Source: Agarilytica sp045430345
GTDB lineage: Bacteria; Pseudomonadota; Gammaproteobacteria; Pseudomonadales; Cellvibrionaceae
Direction: 5' to 3'
DNA length: 64,000 bases
Assembly: GCA_045430345.1 (NCBI GenBank)
Contig: JAILXT010000001.1
Coordinates: 1,302,001 to 1,366,000 of the forward strand
Under the pieces are notes generated by a model, which made no database searches, was not told the DNA's origin, and worked only from the letters and a program-made list of their open reading frames with translations. A program made the translations under genes and the position numbers. Positions 9,710 to 18,684 of this stretch are shown here, piece after piece. Numbering within the stretch: position 1 is the first letter of the stretch; each line of letters opens with the position of its first letter.

Positions 9710-10259
9710 CCTGATATCGGAGCTGCACGAAATCATTAGCGAAGGCCCTCACACACGCGTTTTCTAATCTCACTTCAGCGCCCAACGAGCCAAACAAAGG
9801 CAAGCCGGCACCTAATAAAATCGGTGCCTGTGTTATGCAAATATCATTGATCAACTTCAGATTAATGAATGAGGTAATGGTCGTGCCACCATCTATATAA
9901 GCGTGCCCATACCCCTCCTCGTCCAAGCGCGAGAGCAACGAAGGAATATCACCCGAATACATCTCGACCTTATTTTTGAGATTTTCTGGCGGTCGGTTAA
10001 CGGTACGACTTAACACAATTATTCGAATATCGCCGTAGGGCCACTGCTCTGGAGGCAGGTTAAAACGCGACAATACCTCCATGCATTTGCGCCCCATAAT
10101 CATGCAATCGACACCTGAGATGAATGCGCCAAACCCCATATCAGCCTCATCACCCAGATCCACGCCTTGCTTGCCCGAGGATGATAACCATTCGACGCCT
10201 CCCTCTTTTGTGGCGATATAACCATCTGCACTCGTGGCGATAAAAACCGAACACTTCAT
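9696..10259 (-). CDS. DHFR-like (RibD C-terminal-type) reductase
   Basis: 187-aa protein of the dihydrofolate reductase / RibD C-terminal superfamily: start MKCSVFIATSADGYIA, then DCMIMGRKCMEVLSRF, a central IIVLSRT strand and a C-terminal YIDGGTTITSFINLKL segment. Such single-domain proteins are NADPH reductases of unknown physiological substrate and are not the folate enzyme FolA. An AGGGGA ribosome site lies upstream of the ATG. The gene is divergent from the MerR regulator at 10401, with a MerR-type promoter in the shared gap, so it may be under that control. Confidence 0.8.
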   Translation of the reverse strand: MKCSVFIATSADGYIATKEGGVEWLSSSGKQGVDLGDEADMGFGAFISGVDCMIMGRKCMEVLSRFNLPPEQWPYGDIRIIVLSRTVNRPPENLKNKVEMYSGDIPSLLSRLDEEGYGHAYIDGGTTITSFINLKLINDICITQAPILLGAGLPLFGSLGAEVRLENACVRAFANDFVQLRYQVSYL

Positions 10260-10341
10260 AATTTCCCCTGGTTAGCCTTTCGTTAAGATATTGATAGAGC
10301 ACACATATGTAACCGATAGCGTGAACTATAGTAATCGGATG

Positions 10342-10372
10342 TTGACCCGTCTACAGGTTCAGGGTTCAAGAT
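10342..10372 (+). promoter_or_regulatory. MerR-type promoter with 19-bp spacer
   Basis: TTGACC (10342-10347) and CAAGAT (10367-10372) are separated by exactly 19 bp, the overlong spacing typical of promoters untwisted by MerR regulators. It reads toward the merR-family gene 26-29 bp downstream and may be autoregulatory. An imperfect ACCC…GGGT dyad lies in the spacer. No experimental support. Confidence 0.45.
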
Positions 10373-10400
10373 CATATCTCGACTGGTCAGGAGGCACATG

Positions 10401-10913
10401 ATGATTACGGTAACGCAACTAGCGAGGAAGTTTGGTATATCTCGGGCCACCATTCTTTATTATGAACGTGAAGGATTGATTTTACCTGCAAGTCGCTCCG
10501 AAAATGGATATCGATGGTATGGCGATACGGAAATCAGCAGATTGAAATCTATAGTTTCGTATCGTTCGTATGGCATACCTGTGTCAAGCATAAGCAACCT
10601 AATCAATCAAAAAGAAGGTGCATCTCAATCCCAAATATTGAAAAATCATTTCAATGAATTGGAGAAAGAGATAAACCTTCTCAGAAATCAGCAGAAGGCA
10701 ATCGTCGCCTTACTGCAAGAACCTCAATTACTGGAGAAAAATATGGTGACTAAAGATCGCTGGGTAGCAATAATGAAAGCATCAGGATTCGATGAGAAAG
10801 CCATGATCACATGGCATCAAAAGTTTGAAGAAATGGAACCAGAGGAACACCAACACTTTCTGGAATCGTTAGGAATTGATGCGAAAGAAATAGAAGTGAT
10901 TAGAAAACTATAG
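10401..10913 (+). CDS. MerR-family transcriptional regulator
   Basis: About 170 aa. An N-terminal MerR winged helix covers residues 1-70 (VTQLARKFGISRATILYYER, then SENGYRWYGD), followed by a dimerisation coiled coil (about 75-115) and a short C-terminal region. No cysteine metal site is present, which argues against a CueR- or ZntR-type metal sensor. The C-terminus (…ITWHQKFEEMEPEEHQHFLESLG…) resembles the TipAS-like helical effector regions. AGGAGG at 10389-10394 favours ATG 10401 (6-nt spacing) over the adjacent ATG 10398. It is divergent from the DHFR-like gene, its most likely partner. Confidence 0.8.
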   Translation: MITVTQLARKFGISRATILYYEREGLILPASRSENGYRWYGDTEISRLKSIVSYRSYGIPVSSISNLINQKEGASQSQILKNHFNELEKEINLLRNQQKAIVALLQEPQLLEKNMVTKDRWVAIMKASGFDEKAMITWHQKFEEMEPEEHQHFLESLGIDAKEIEVIRKL

Positions 10914-11145
10914 CTGCATCGCCTCATGGATGAGGCACACACTCAATCATATTGTCGCGAAGCACTATTACGAATTTGCGATATATCAAGCCCCCGTCAC
11001 CACACCGTCAACCCCGCTCCTATTTTCCTTTTGCGTATTAGATTTGACCCCGCACGCAACAAAAAACCGTTATGATGCTGGCTCAAATAATAAAGTACGC
11101 ACATCCAGATATAGGTGCCCAATCCAATTTCGCATGGAGATAAAT

Positions 11146-12312
11146 ATGCGTTTCACACAATATGTATCATGTTTACTAATTTCGGCCAGCTTTCTAGGTG
11201 CGCCTGCCCTTGCTGATACGACCGATGTTAATGCCTTCCTAAATGAAAAGCTAAAGCAGCATGGCCAAGTATTAATCTCAAATTCAACGTCCAGAAGCTG
11301 TGTGAAAGAGGAAGAGAGGTGTTCAGAATACAGTGACATATCAAGAAGATGCCTCGGCGCCTACAAAGTATGTGTGGCTTGGGCAACAAACACCCATGAA
11401 AACCGCGGTTACCTCACCCCTGCAGATATTGACGTGAGGGTTATCAAAGAATCATACGGTAAAGAGGTGCTTGCGGGGATTCCAGATCGTATATTGGTGA
11501 AAAAAACAACCGCGCAAAACTGTACGTCGAGCACGCAAAATAACTCAGGTACGCTGTCATTAACGGCAAACCATACTAAATCCATATCCATCACCAAGGG
11601 GATAAGCTCATCGAAAAATATCGCCGTCAATATAGGTGTTCGATTTGGCGCCTTTAACTCTGGCGCATCTGTAAGACATGCTAAAACTGTCTCACTAAAC
11701 TCGTCGAATACGAGCAGCGATACGACCTCTACATCGTATACCGAAAGCTTTCAGCGCCGAGTAGCGCCAATGACGGCAATCTCAACACGCTTGAAAATCA
11801 TTGAACGCACAATGATGATTCCATACACCGCCCTCGTAGTTGTCGATGCAAATCTACACCCCAACTTGGCAGGATTTAAAAAAGCGAGCGACATCCTATC
11901 CAAAAAAGATCGCACCATTGAAGTTACAGGCGAAATCACCGCTGATTTGGCATCACAAGCGTTTTTAGATTACCGCGAGAAAAAGTTAACACAAGAAGAC
12001 TGTAGCGATGATAAATCGAACACGCTGGAAAAAACGGATTCCGAACAAAAAATGTATGACATTAAATCAATACCCGCGCCTTCTGGCTTATTTAAAAAGA
12101 AGAAAGAAAACAAAATTCTTTCATACGTCGCGACAGGCGCTCACCAATGCCAGTCACATGATTCCATCGGTCATTCCTGTGAAGTTTTTGGTTCAATGTA
12201 TGACGACTGTATCGCTGCACAAGTGGATTTATCCGGGCAGGATTGTTGTTTTGCAACGCCAGAAGGCGGAACATCCATCGGGTTTTCATTAAATTATTGC
12301 GCGCCTTTTTAG
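11146..12312 (+). CDS. secreted protein with aerolysin/ETX-MTX2-like character
   Basis: 388 aa from the ATG at 11146, chosen because GGAG precedes it and a clear signal peptide follows (cleavage near ALA-DTT); the upstream open frame to 10930 looks non-coding. The N-terminal part has a Cys cluster (SCVKEEERCSEYS, then CLGAYKVC). The middle (about 135-260) alternates Ser/Thr with hydrophobic residues, then has an R-V-A-P-M-T turn and a late VTGEITAD strand. This pattern resembles the stem-hairpin and beta-sandwich region of aerolysin-type beta-pore-forming proteins. A Cys-rich tail of about 60 residues (at least six Cys) closes the protein. The assignment rests on pattern only. It could instead be another secreted beta-rich adhesin. 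It is monocistronic with its own terminator. Confidence 0.55.
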   Translation: MRFTQYVSCLLISASFLGAPALADTTDVNAFLNEKLKQHGQVLISNSTSRSCVKEEERCSEYSDISRRCLGAYKVCVAWATNTHENRGYLTPADIDVRVIKESYGKEVLAGIPDRILVKKTTAQNCTSSTQNNSGTLSLTANHTKSISITKGISSSKNIAVNIGVRFGAFNSGASVRHAKTVSLNSSNTSSDTTSTSYTESFQRRVAPMTAISTRLKIIERTMMIPYTALVVVDANLHPNLAGFKKASDILSKKDRTIEVTGEITADLASQAFLDYREKKLTQEDCSDDKSNTLEKTDSEQKMYDIKSIPAPSGLFKKKKENKILSYVATGAHQCQSHDSIGHSCEVFGSMYDDCIAAQVDLSGQDCCFATPEGGTSIGFSLNYCAPF

Positions 12313-12352
12313 CTACAGGAAGCAAAACGTAACTTAAACACGCATCATGATT

Positions 12353-12397
12353 AAGCATAGTGGCTCCAGCGGTTTTTCTGTAACCACTATGCTTTTC
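12353..12397 (+). terminator. intrinsic terminator
   Basis: A perfect 11-bp stem (12353-12363 with 12384-12394) is followed by a short T run, 40 bp after the aerolysin-like gene. It is likely the terminator of that transcript. Confidence 0.65.
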
Positions 12398-12593
12398 GTA
12401 GCACCTCAGTAAGCAATCCGTTAGCCATCGACAACGCAAATTCACATGTGACTCAACGGCCTTTTTCTTTTCGAAACTGCAATACAAGTCTCTCTCGACA
12501 CTGGTTAATTCCCTCTTCAATTAAACACCCTCGATCAAACACTCGCCCCCCCTTGATACCTTACGATTGAAAAGGGAGCACACTCAAAAGCCG

Positions 12594-12621
12594 CCCACAA
12601 AAAAGCCCCTTTCGGGGCTTT
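12594..12621 (-). terminator. intrinsic terminator of twin esterase
   Basis: A perfect 8-bp GC-rich stem (12602-12609 with 12614-12621, loop TTTC). On the minus strand it is followed by a run of T, 41 bp past the stop of the 12663 gene. Confidence 0.8.
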
Positions 12622-12662
12622 ATAATAATACTAAGGCTTAGTGAATTAGAGAACTCATCAAC

Positions 12663-15600
12663 CTACGGGCAGCTTCCAACTTCATAGTAATCTTCAGAAG
12701 TTTCAGCCAGCGTCGTGGATGTGAACATTGAGTAGCTGCCCATGCTGTCTCCAGAGCCGACCGCTGTAGCCGTTATGAAGTTGGAGGTCGCTCGGCCAGC
12801 GGCTACATGAGCCGTGTTACTTGCAACAATTTCGCCACACGTCCAGCTACCGCCACTTTCGCTACCACCACCGGTATCACCATTTGAATCGTTATCTTCC
12901 CACACACCCGACTCAACTTCGTAAAGCGTTACATCGTTGACGTAACCGTACTCAGTACCACATGTTAAGTATGTCGTGTAAGTCAAACGACCTGCTACAT
13001 AATGCTCTGTACACGTTGCCGTCTCTTGCGCTACAGGCGCCGGAGTAGCTGTTGGTGTAGGCGTTGGCGTTGGTGTAGGCGTTGGCGTTGGTGTTGGAGT
13101 AGCCGTTGGTGTTGGGTTACCACCGCTAGACGCAGTAGTTTGGTAAACCGTAGCACTTTGTGAAGACTCGTTACCCGTTACGTCTACCGCTGTTACGCTG
13201 AAGCCGTATTGAGTATTCTCTTGCAAGCCATTCACTGTACCCATAGGTATTGAAGAATTACCGAACAATACACCATCTAGGTAGAGGTTGTAGCGAGCGA
13301 AGTCATCGTCAGACACTGCGGTCCACTCTAACTGTACGTCGTTCTCACCGTAGCCCGTCACATACAAACCAGTAGGTACTGCTGGTGCTGTAGTGTCGTT
13401 ACTGGTGAAGTCTGCACGACGGTTGTTTGAGAAGAAGAACGCCGTCACGAATGCTGGGTAATCAACCGTTGCGTGATCAGTGTAAGCACCACCCGTCTCG
13501 TCATCACCTGCTGGCCACGCGTGCCCCATTCCTGAAGACATAATCTTAGATACACGCACACCGTTTGCATCGGACCAGGTTTCTTCTGTACCACCGCCTG
13601 AGATGCTGTTAGAACCAGAGTCTTTACTGACGTTATAAACGTTAGCCATTGCCGCGGCATCATGCTCAGCGTAGTCAGTACCGACTGTGTAGTCTGCTGT
13701 ACCGTGAACCACTGAAGTGATTTGCGTCGCAAAGTCCGAATCGGCAGTAGTAAAGCTCTTACAAGTATTAGCCGTTTGAGATGTGGTACGACCGCTAGGT
13801 ACGCTGCCAATTTGACCCGAAGTCGTGCCTACTGCTGGGCCTGCGTTAATACCGATACCCGCAAAGATGTCTGGTGCAACACAGCCCATCACAAAGGTTT
13901 CACCGCCACCAGAAGAAAGGCCAGCGATATACACTTGGTCAGCATCAATGTTCAATACCGAATCGTTGATCAGCGCGTTAGCAAGGTTAATCAAGTTATC
14001 GTCATGACGACCTGGGTTATCACCATCGTGGTTGCTGTCGTAGTAATCCCAACATCCTGCAATCACCCCACCGTTAGGTGCCATTGGAGCCGCGACGACC
14101 ATACCGTACTCGTCTGCTTCGTCTTTCCAACCCCAGTTGTCACGAACAACTTCGTTAGACTGTGAACAACCGTGCAAGCTGATCATAAGCGCGCGCTTAC
14201 CATTGGTAGTGACCGAACCCGGGGTGTAGATGTGTACTTCCATACCCGCCAGATTAGCTTCAGTTGCCCATGAACCAGGAGGATAGTCAGTACCTGTACC
14301 ACCACCGGTAGAACCGCCAGAACCGCCACCTGTTGAGCCACCGTTTGGATCAGTATCCACCCAAGAACCGTCTTCAAGCTCCCAGTACGTTACATCATCA
14401 ATGTAGCCATGTTCACTACCACACGCGGTGTACTCTGAAGTCTCTAAACGACCTGCGTTGTAATGCTCAGTACACGTACCCGTTGCACTTGGCGCAAGGT
14501 ACTCAAGCGCTGTTGTAGTGAACGATACGTTGCTTGAAGCGGAAGATTCGTTACCGCACTTGTCGACAGACTTAGCGTAAACCGTGTAAGCCGTTTGTGG
14601 GCTCAAGCCAGTAAGCGTGAAGTCAGAAGAAGAAACAGAACCGGCTGAAGCGCCACCAGAGAAGTACACGTTATAGCCTTTAAAGTCAGACTCAGTGTTA
14701 GCCGTTGTGCTCATCACAACATACTTATCACCGACGGTATCTGCACTCAAACCTGATGGCGTTGCAGGTGCGGTCGTATCGTTGGGATCATCACAAGAAT
14801 CGAAACCGTCCAAAGTATACTGAGAGAAGAACTCCCAAATATACTGAGAAGCACTAGGACCTTGAGACTCAGCCCATTTGTCAGTGTTTTGGTCATCACC
14901 CGTCCAGTAGTGGCCTTGACCATAAGAAGCGGACTTTCCTGCAACACCATCGTAGAACAAGGTCTTAACAAGTGGATCACCGCTAGTATCGTTATACGTT
15001 GTTAACGTACAGCTGATGCCTTCCGTGGTACAGCTTTCACTGCCATCAGACGTTAAGTCAGCACCAAACGCTGTTAATTGAGAATCACGAATCAACTCAC
15101 CGCCATCAATCATCACAACAGTGTCGTTAGTCGAGTGAACAACAAGCGTTGGTATCGCGCGAGTATCATCAAGCTCTGCGTTAATTTTATTAACGTGGAA
15201 TGTCGTATTGTTGAACTGGTCAGCCGTTACAGATGAAGAGCCATCACCATAAGCAAGACCTTCAACAGGCGCCATCGCCGCCCAATAATCATTGTAAGCA
15301 ATACCCGCTGCAACCGTCATCGCACCACCAGAGGATATACCCGTGATATAGCGACGATCGGGATCAATGTTGTAGTTGCCTTCAACCTCTAACGCCATAC
15401 CGTAAAGGTCGTCGACCTCACCGCCGGCGCCTTCTTGAACATGGGTATCAAACCAGTATCCCCAGCAATTCTCATTTCGCATTTCAGAGAAGCTAGTAAC
15501 AAAAGGGAAAACAACGATCACGTTGTTTTGGTCAGCGATTAAATCAAGGTTCCAAGTACCGCGAGCGTCGTCGTGATTCATTGCACAACCGTGTAACGCG

Positions 15601-15809
15601 AAGATCATGGGAACGGCTGTTGTGCCGTCGTAGGATTGCGGAACATAAACATCGTATTCACGCGTACGAGAACCATTGTAAGAGTAAGCATCGACATCCC
15701 CACTCCCAGTCATAATCTGACCAAAAGCGGAAGTAGCCGTTAAGGTTGCAATGCTAACAACACCTATCAGACCGCATTTTAATAATTGGAATACCTGATT
15801 TAGACGCAT
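12663..15809 (-). CDS. secreted twin-domain PHB-depolymerase/CE1-type esterase
   Basis: About 1,048 aa from ATG 15809, where a clean signal peptide begins; the frame is open to 15980. Order: signal (1-32); esterase I with HGC, GISSG Ser near 159, Asp near 229 and His near 300; fibronectin-III-like domain (345-432); a roughly 40-residue CTEHY module; Gly/Ser-rich linker; esterase II with HGC, GLSSG Ser near 632, Asp near 706 and His near 763; a second Fn3-like domain; a Pro-Thr repeat linker; a second CTEHY module; and a C-terminal Cys-bounded module shared with the 144-1400 esterase. Both triads look intact. Esterase II is closer to the 144-1400 enzyme than to esterase I, so the protein may be a fusion of two paralogues. 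Two active sites plus binding-type modules fit attack on an insoluble polymer. Confidence 0.88.
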   Translation of the reverse strand: MRLNQVFQLLKCGLIGVVSIATLTATSAFGQIMTGSGDVDAYSYNGSRTREYDVYVPQSYDGTTAVPMIFALHGCAMNHDDARGTWNLDLIADQNNVIVVFPFVTSFSEMRNENCWGYWFDTHVQEGAGGEVDDLYGMALEVEGNYNIDPDRRYITGISSGGAMTVAAGIAYNDYWAAMAPVEGLAYGDGSSSVTADQFNNTTFHVNKINAELDDTRAIPTLVVHSTNDTVVMIDGGELIRDSQLTAFGADLTSDGSESCTTEGISCTLTTYNDTSGDPLVKTLFYDGVAGKSASYGQGHYWTGDDQNTDKWAESQGPSASQYIWEFFSQYTLDGFDSCDDPNDTTAPATPSGLSADTVGDKYVVMSTTANTESDFKGYNVYFSGGASAGSVSSSDFTLTGLSPQTAYTVYAKSVDKCGNESSASSNVSFTTTALEYLAPSATGTCTEHYNAGRLETSEYTACGSEHGYIDDVTYWELEDGSWVDTDPNGGSTGGGSGGSTGGGTGTDYPPGSWATEANLAGMEVHIYTPGSVTTNGKRALMISLHGCSQSNEVVRDNWGWKDEADEYGMVVAAPMAPNGGVIAGCWDYYDSNHDGDNPGRHDDNLINLANALINDSVLNIDADQVYIAGLSSGGGETFVMGCVAPDIFAGIGINAGPAVGTTSGQIGSVPSGRTTSQTANTCKSFTTADSDFATQITSVVHGTADYTVGTDYAEHDAAAMANVYNVSKDSGSNSISGGGTEETWSDANGVRVSKIMSSGMGHAWPAGDDETGGAYTDHATVDYPAFVTAFFFSNNRRADFTSNDTTAPAVPTGLYVTGYGENDVQLEWTAVSDDDFARYNLYLDGVLFGNSSIPMGTVNGLQENTQYGFSVTAVDVTGNESSQSATVYQTTASSGGNPTPTATPTPTPTPTPTPTPTPTATPAPVAQETATCTEHYVAGRLTYTTYLTCGTEYGYVNDVTLYEVESGVWEDNDSNGDTGGGSESGGSWTCGEIVASNTAHVAAGRATSNFITATAVGSGDSMGSYSMFTSTTLAETSEDYYEVGSCP

Positions 15810-16895
15810 AATCGTTAAAGCCTCAAAGAGAGTAAGTCGACATGCCTGGCTATAATTGTTCTTCATCTCGGCCAAGCTGCTTAGTACCAGACTCTGTGAA
15901 ACCGCCCCTACAACGAGAAATGTCTCACAAAAATCATTCGAGATAAGTCTAGCTAAAGGACTTTCACACCAAAACAACACTAAGGTCGTGTTGACACAGA
16001 GATAAAAATAAAATAATAGATGCCGTTTTTATTCACGCTCTGTCACCTTTTCATCTAAATCATGATTAAAAAGTCTAACCGACGGTTAAAATACAAACAC
16101 TTACTGTGCGATTTTTAGGCTTTTTTAAGACAAATACGATATAAACGACCAAATCGATATTCGATTGAATCGATATACATGGAATAGATTCGTCTGAAAG
16201 GCGGCCTTTAATAACCAAACATAGGCGTCTTTCAACAAGAATAGAAAAAATGGCTCTAATAAGAGACTCTGACGACTAATCTAAACGTGAACTTCCCGCC
16301 CCAAAAACACCTGTTCGATGAGATGAAAATCAAGATCGATTTTGGTTTTATTTATGACTTTCTGAAAGGCTTTTACGGCGAAAGCAGCCGCCACCCAATG
16401 CTTGTTCGACCCTAAAGTTTAACTCACCGCTGTTTCTTCCATTCGATTTCAATCAGAGTCACACTTTAGCCCTCCCCCTTAATCACTTACTCAAAAATGA
16501 CGCTTTTTCGTAAACAAAACAGATAAGGTGGCTCTTGAGCCTGAAACCGAATAACGATATAAAATCAGTATGAGCACACATTAATGTACTCACAGATATA
16601 ATTTTAAATTGAAACTACTGTGAACTCACCCATATAGCGCGTATAGTGGCGCACAGTTCAGCCCCATATCGAGCCTGCTGGCCCCTCACGCCTACATCCT
16701 CCTTATTGTTATTTTATTTACAGCTACGTAAATAGATTAGACCCACATATTTAATTTTTGACTCTCGACTTTTGAGAGAACACCAGCGCCCAGAAAGCAT
16801 GACCAGCCCCAATGGTTTTGCCGTCATCTTGCGCCCCAGATTCTTTGATCGCGATTAAAGTTATTCTTTAATCCGTCTTAACAATTAGGATATCT
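15810..16895. other. long intergenic region
   Basis: About 1.09 kb between the divergent twin esterase and CDP-alcohol phosphotransferase genes, without a frame I can support. The first 170 bp downstream of 15809 are an open but non-signal-like extension of the esterase frame. It contains the CGATAT repeat cluster listed separately and several AT-rich promoter-like stretches. An unannotated small RNA is possible but not demonstrated. Confidence 0.4.
16134..16176. promoter_or_regulatory. clustered CGATAT repeats / overlapping palindromes
   Basis: Three 9-mers ending in CGATAT occur at 16134-16142, 16152-16160 and 16168-16176, the last two identical. They also form overlapping dyads: AATCGA-TAT-TCGATT (16152-16166) and TCGATT-G-AATCGA (16161-16173). 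This is operator-like architecture about 330 bp upstream of the twin esterase and 720 bp upstream of the phosphotransferase. The cognate regulator is unknown. Confidence 0.35.
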
Positions 16896-17546
16896 ATGCC
16901 TTCAGGCACAAAAACACAACAAGCAAATCAACCTACCATTCTGTCGTATGTTAAAGATCTACCCAACCTCTGCTCACTGGCAGGGCTAGCCTGTACGTTG
17001 TCGGCAATCTATTTCAGTATTATGGGAACATACAGTGCAGCTATGATCGGAATGATCTGGGCTGTTGGTTTTGATTGGGCAGATGGTTTAATCGCACGCA
17101 AGCTAAAAGGCCGCACAGGAAACGATCGCGCCTTTGGTGGTCAATTAGACTTGTTAATTGATATTGTCAGCTACGGCGTTGCTCCGATAATACTTTTATT
17201 GAGCTATGGTGATTTCAACCCGCTGCTACTACCGATTGCGTTCGTTGCACTCGCCGCCAGCGCCATACGCTTGAGCTACTTCAGCACCTTTGGCTTATCC
17301 GATGCATCGCAATATACCGGTTTGGCGCTAGACAATAACAGCCTCATATTGGTTTTTGTTTTTTTGTTTGAGCCACTAATCCCAAACATTTTCTCAATCG
17401 TTCTGGCGGCCAGCATTCTCATACTTGCGATATTAAACGTATCACAAATTAAGACGCCTAAATTTTCTGGAAACCCTGTAAACGTTTATATTCTCGCATT
17501 TTATACACTGATAATTACGGGAATTTACAGCTGGAAACTCGTGTAA
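16896..17546 (+). CDS. CDP-alcohol phosphatidyltransferase, PssA-like
   Basis: 216-aa integral-membrane enzyme of the CDP-alcohol phosphatidyltransferase family. The active-site signature is present as DWADGLIAR followed by GGQLDLLID; the gap between AR and G is 12 residues rather than the usual 8. The stretch DIVSYGVAP just after it matches the phosphatidylserine-synthase branch. About six hydrophobic segments are visible. A TTAGGA ribosome site precedes the ATG. The next gene, 59 bp on, encodes a cytidylyltransferase, so the pair may make and use a CDP-activated head group. The final lipid or polymer is unknown. It is separate from the core pssA/pgsA synteny. Confidence 0.8.
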   Translation: MPSGTKTQQANQPTILSYVKDLPNLCSLAGLACTLSAIYFSIMGTYSAAMIGMIWAVGFDWADGLIARKLKGRTGNDRAFGGQLDLLIDIVSYGVAPIILLLSYGDFNPLLLPIAFVALAASAIRLSYFSTFGLSDASQYTGLALDNNSLILVFVFLFEPLIPNIFSIVLAASILILAILNVSQIKTPKFSGNPVNVYILAFYTLIITGIYSWKLV

Positions 17547-17605
17547 ATCCTCCTCACTTTCTCCAACATAATACTGTCAATAGAAATCCACAAAAAGAGA
17601 CAAGC

Positions 17606-18049
17606 ATGATTGTATATACCGTAGGTACTTTCGATTTATTACATGTAGGACATTTGGCACTTCTAGAATACTGCAAATCGCTAGGTGACATATTGGTTGT
17701 AGGAGTTGCATCCGATCGTGTTGTAAATTCTTATAAATCTAATGTGCCCGTTATACCGTTAAAACAAAGAATGGAAATGCTGCAAGCCCTAAGCTGTGTT
17801 GACATAGTACGCTCTTACGATAATTTAGAGTATGTAACAGGTTGCGAAGAAACCAATGCCGATATTTTTGTTATTGGTGAAGACTGGGGGAGAAAACCTC
17901 ACAACTTAGCCGTAGAGAACTATCTAAAATCTAAGGGAAAGAAAATCGCTCAAGTGCTTTACAATCAACGCACTTCGTCCACCAGAATCAAACAAAATGT
18001 TCTTTCTCAGTTCCAAGCAGCAAACGAACCCGCACTATCCATCGTTTAA
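17606..18049 (+). CDS. cytidylyltransferase (TagD-like nucleotidyltransferase)
   Basis: 147-aa nucleotidyltransferase of the HxGH superfamily: GTFDLLHVGHLALLEYC carries the signature HVGH, RMEMLQAL is conserved, and the C-terminal RTSSTRIK matches the substrate/nucleotide-binding RTxGISTTxxK-type motif of TagD and PCYT2. It probably activates glycerol-3-phosphate, ethanolamine phosphate or a similar phospho-alcohol with CTP. The gene lies next to the CDP-alcohol phosphatidyltransferase on the same strand and probably feeds it. Substrate choice cannot be read from sequence alone. Confidence 0.8.
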   Translation: MIVYTVGTFDLLHVGHLALLEYCKSLGDILVVGVASDRVVNSYKSNVPVIPLKQRMEMLQALSCVDIVRSYDNLEYVTGCEETNADIFVIGEDWGRKPHNLAVENYLKSKGKKIAQVLYNQRTSSTRIKQNVLSQFQAANEPALSIV

Positions 18050-18262
18050 TATAATGGTCTCTATTATTGAAACCCTAGTTGAAACAACCATACAACCAGA
18101 ACACCAAGCTCCGCATACTTAACTAAGAACAAGATCCATTGATCTTAGGTGCACCCGAAAAAACAATTCATCCCTATCAATAAATAAGATCTACAAGTAG
18201 CCTGAGGGGTAATAAAGCGCCCCTCCTCATTAAGAAATAAAGAGGCCGCTCTACCATAAATA

Positions 18263-18538
18263 TCACCCCCTTTTTATCCGCACCACTTTCATGACCTCAA
18301 AGGGCATTCCCGCGACGGATTCCTGCTCAGCGTAATAGGTAATATTCACACGCGCACCTTTTAAGCTTTGGTAATTGCCTTTACGTTTGAACTTAAAAGG
18401 GACATCACATCCTTCGATCATTACGGTATGTAAAACCCACTCATCTTGATCTCGCTGAACATGAGATATTACCTTCACCAATTCGGAGTGAATGAGGTTT
18501 TTATTTTTTTCTACTAATTTTTTCGGATCTGACTGCAT
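18263..18538 (-). CDS. hypothetical protein
   Basis: 91 aa, basic, no signal peptide or membrane segment. It has a helical N-terminus (about 1-28), then a beta-rich part with EWVLHTVMIEGCDVPFKFKR and a C-terminal VMKVVRIKRG strand. I recognise no named family, though the composition looks like a genuine small conserved protein. It lies on the same strand and downstream of the cold-shock-domain gene, with a 146-bp gap. Confidence 0.6.
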   Translation of the reverse strand: MQSDPKKLVEKNKNLIHSELVKVISHVQRDQDEWVLHTVMIEGCDVPFKFKRKGNYQSLKGARVNITYYAEQESVAGMPFEVMKVVRIKRG

Positions 18539-18684
18539 CGCTAACGGAGAGGAATCTTTTATTGCTAAGTTTAATCAATCGCAAACATTCGAGTACGCCG
18601 TCGCTATCACTAAGCGACGACAACCTTACACATAGATCGCAATACGAGCAGAATAAATATCTATAGTAATTGTTTTGTTGATAC

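Noticed and set aside
9696..10259. possibility that the DHFR-like gene is folA
   Set aside because: The motifs fit the RibD C-terminal branch of small reductases, not folate DHFR, and the neighbours show no folate genes.
11044..11076. TTGACC and TATGAT upstream of the aerolysin-like gene
   Set aside because: The spacer is 21 bp, too long for a standard or MerR-type promoter, so the boxes were not called.
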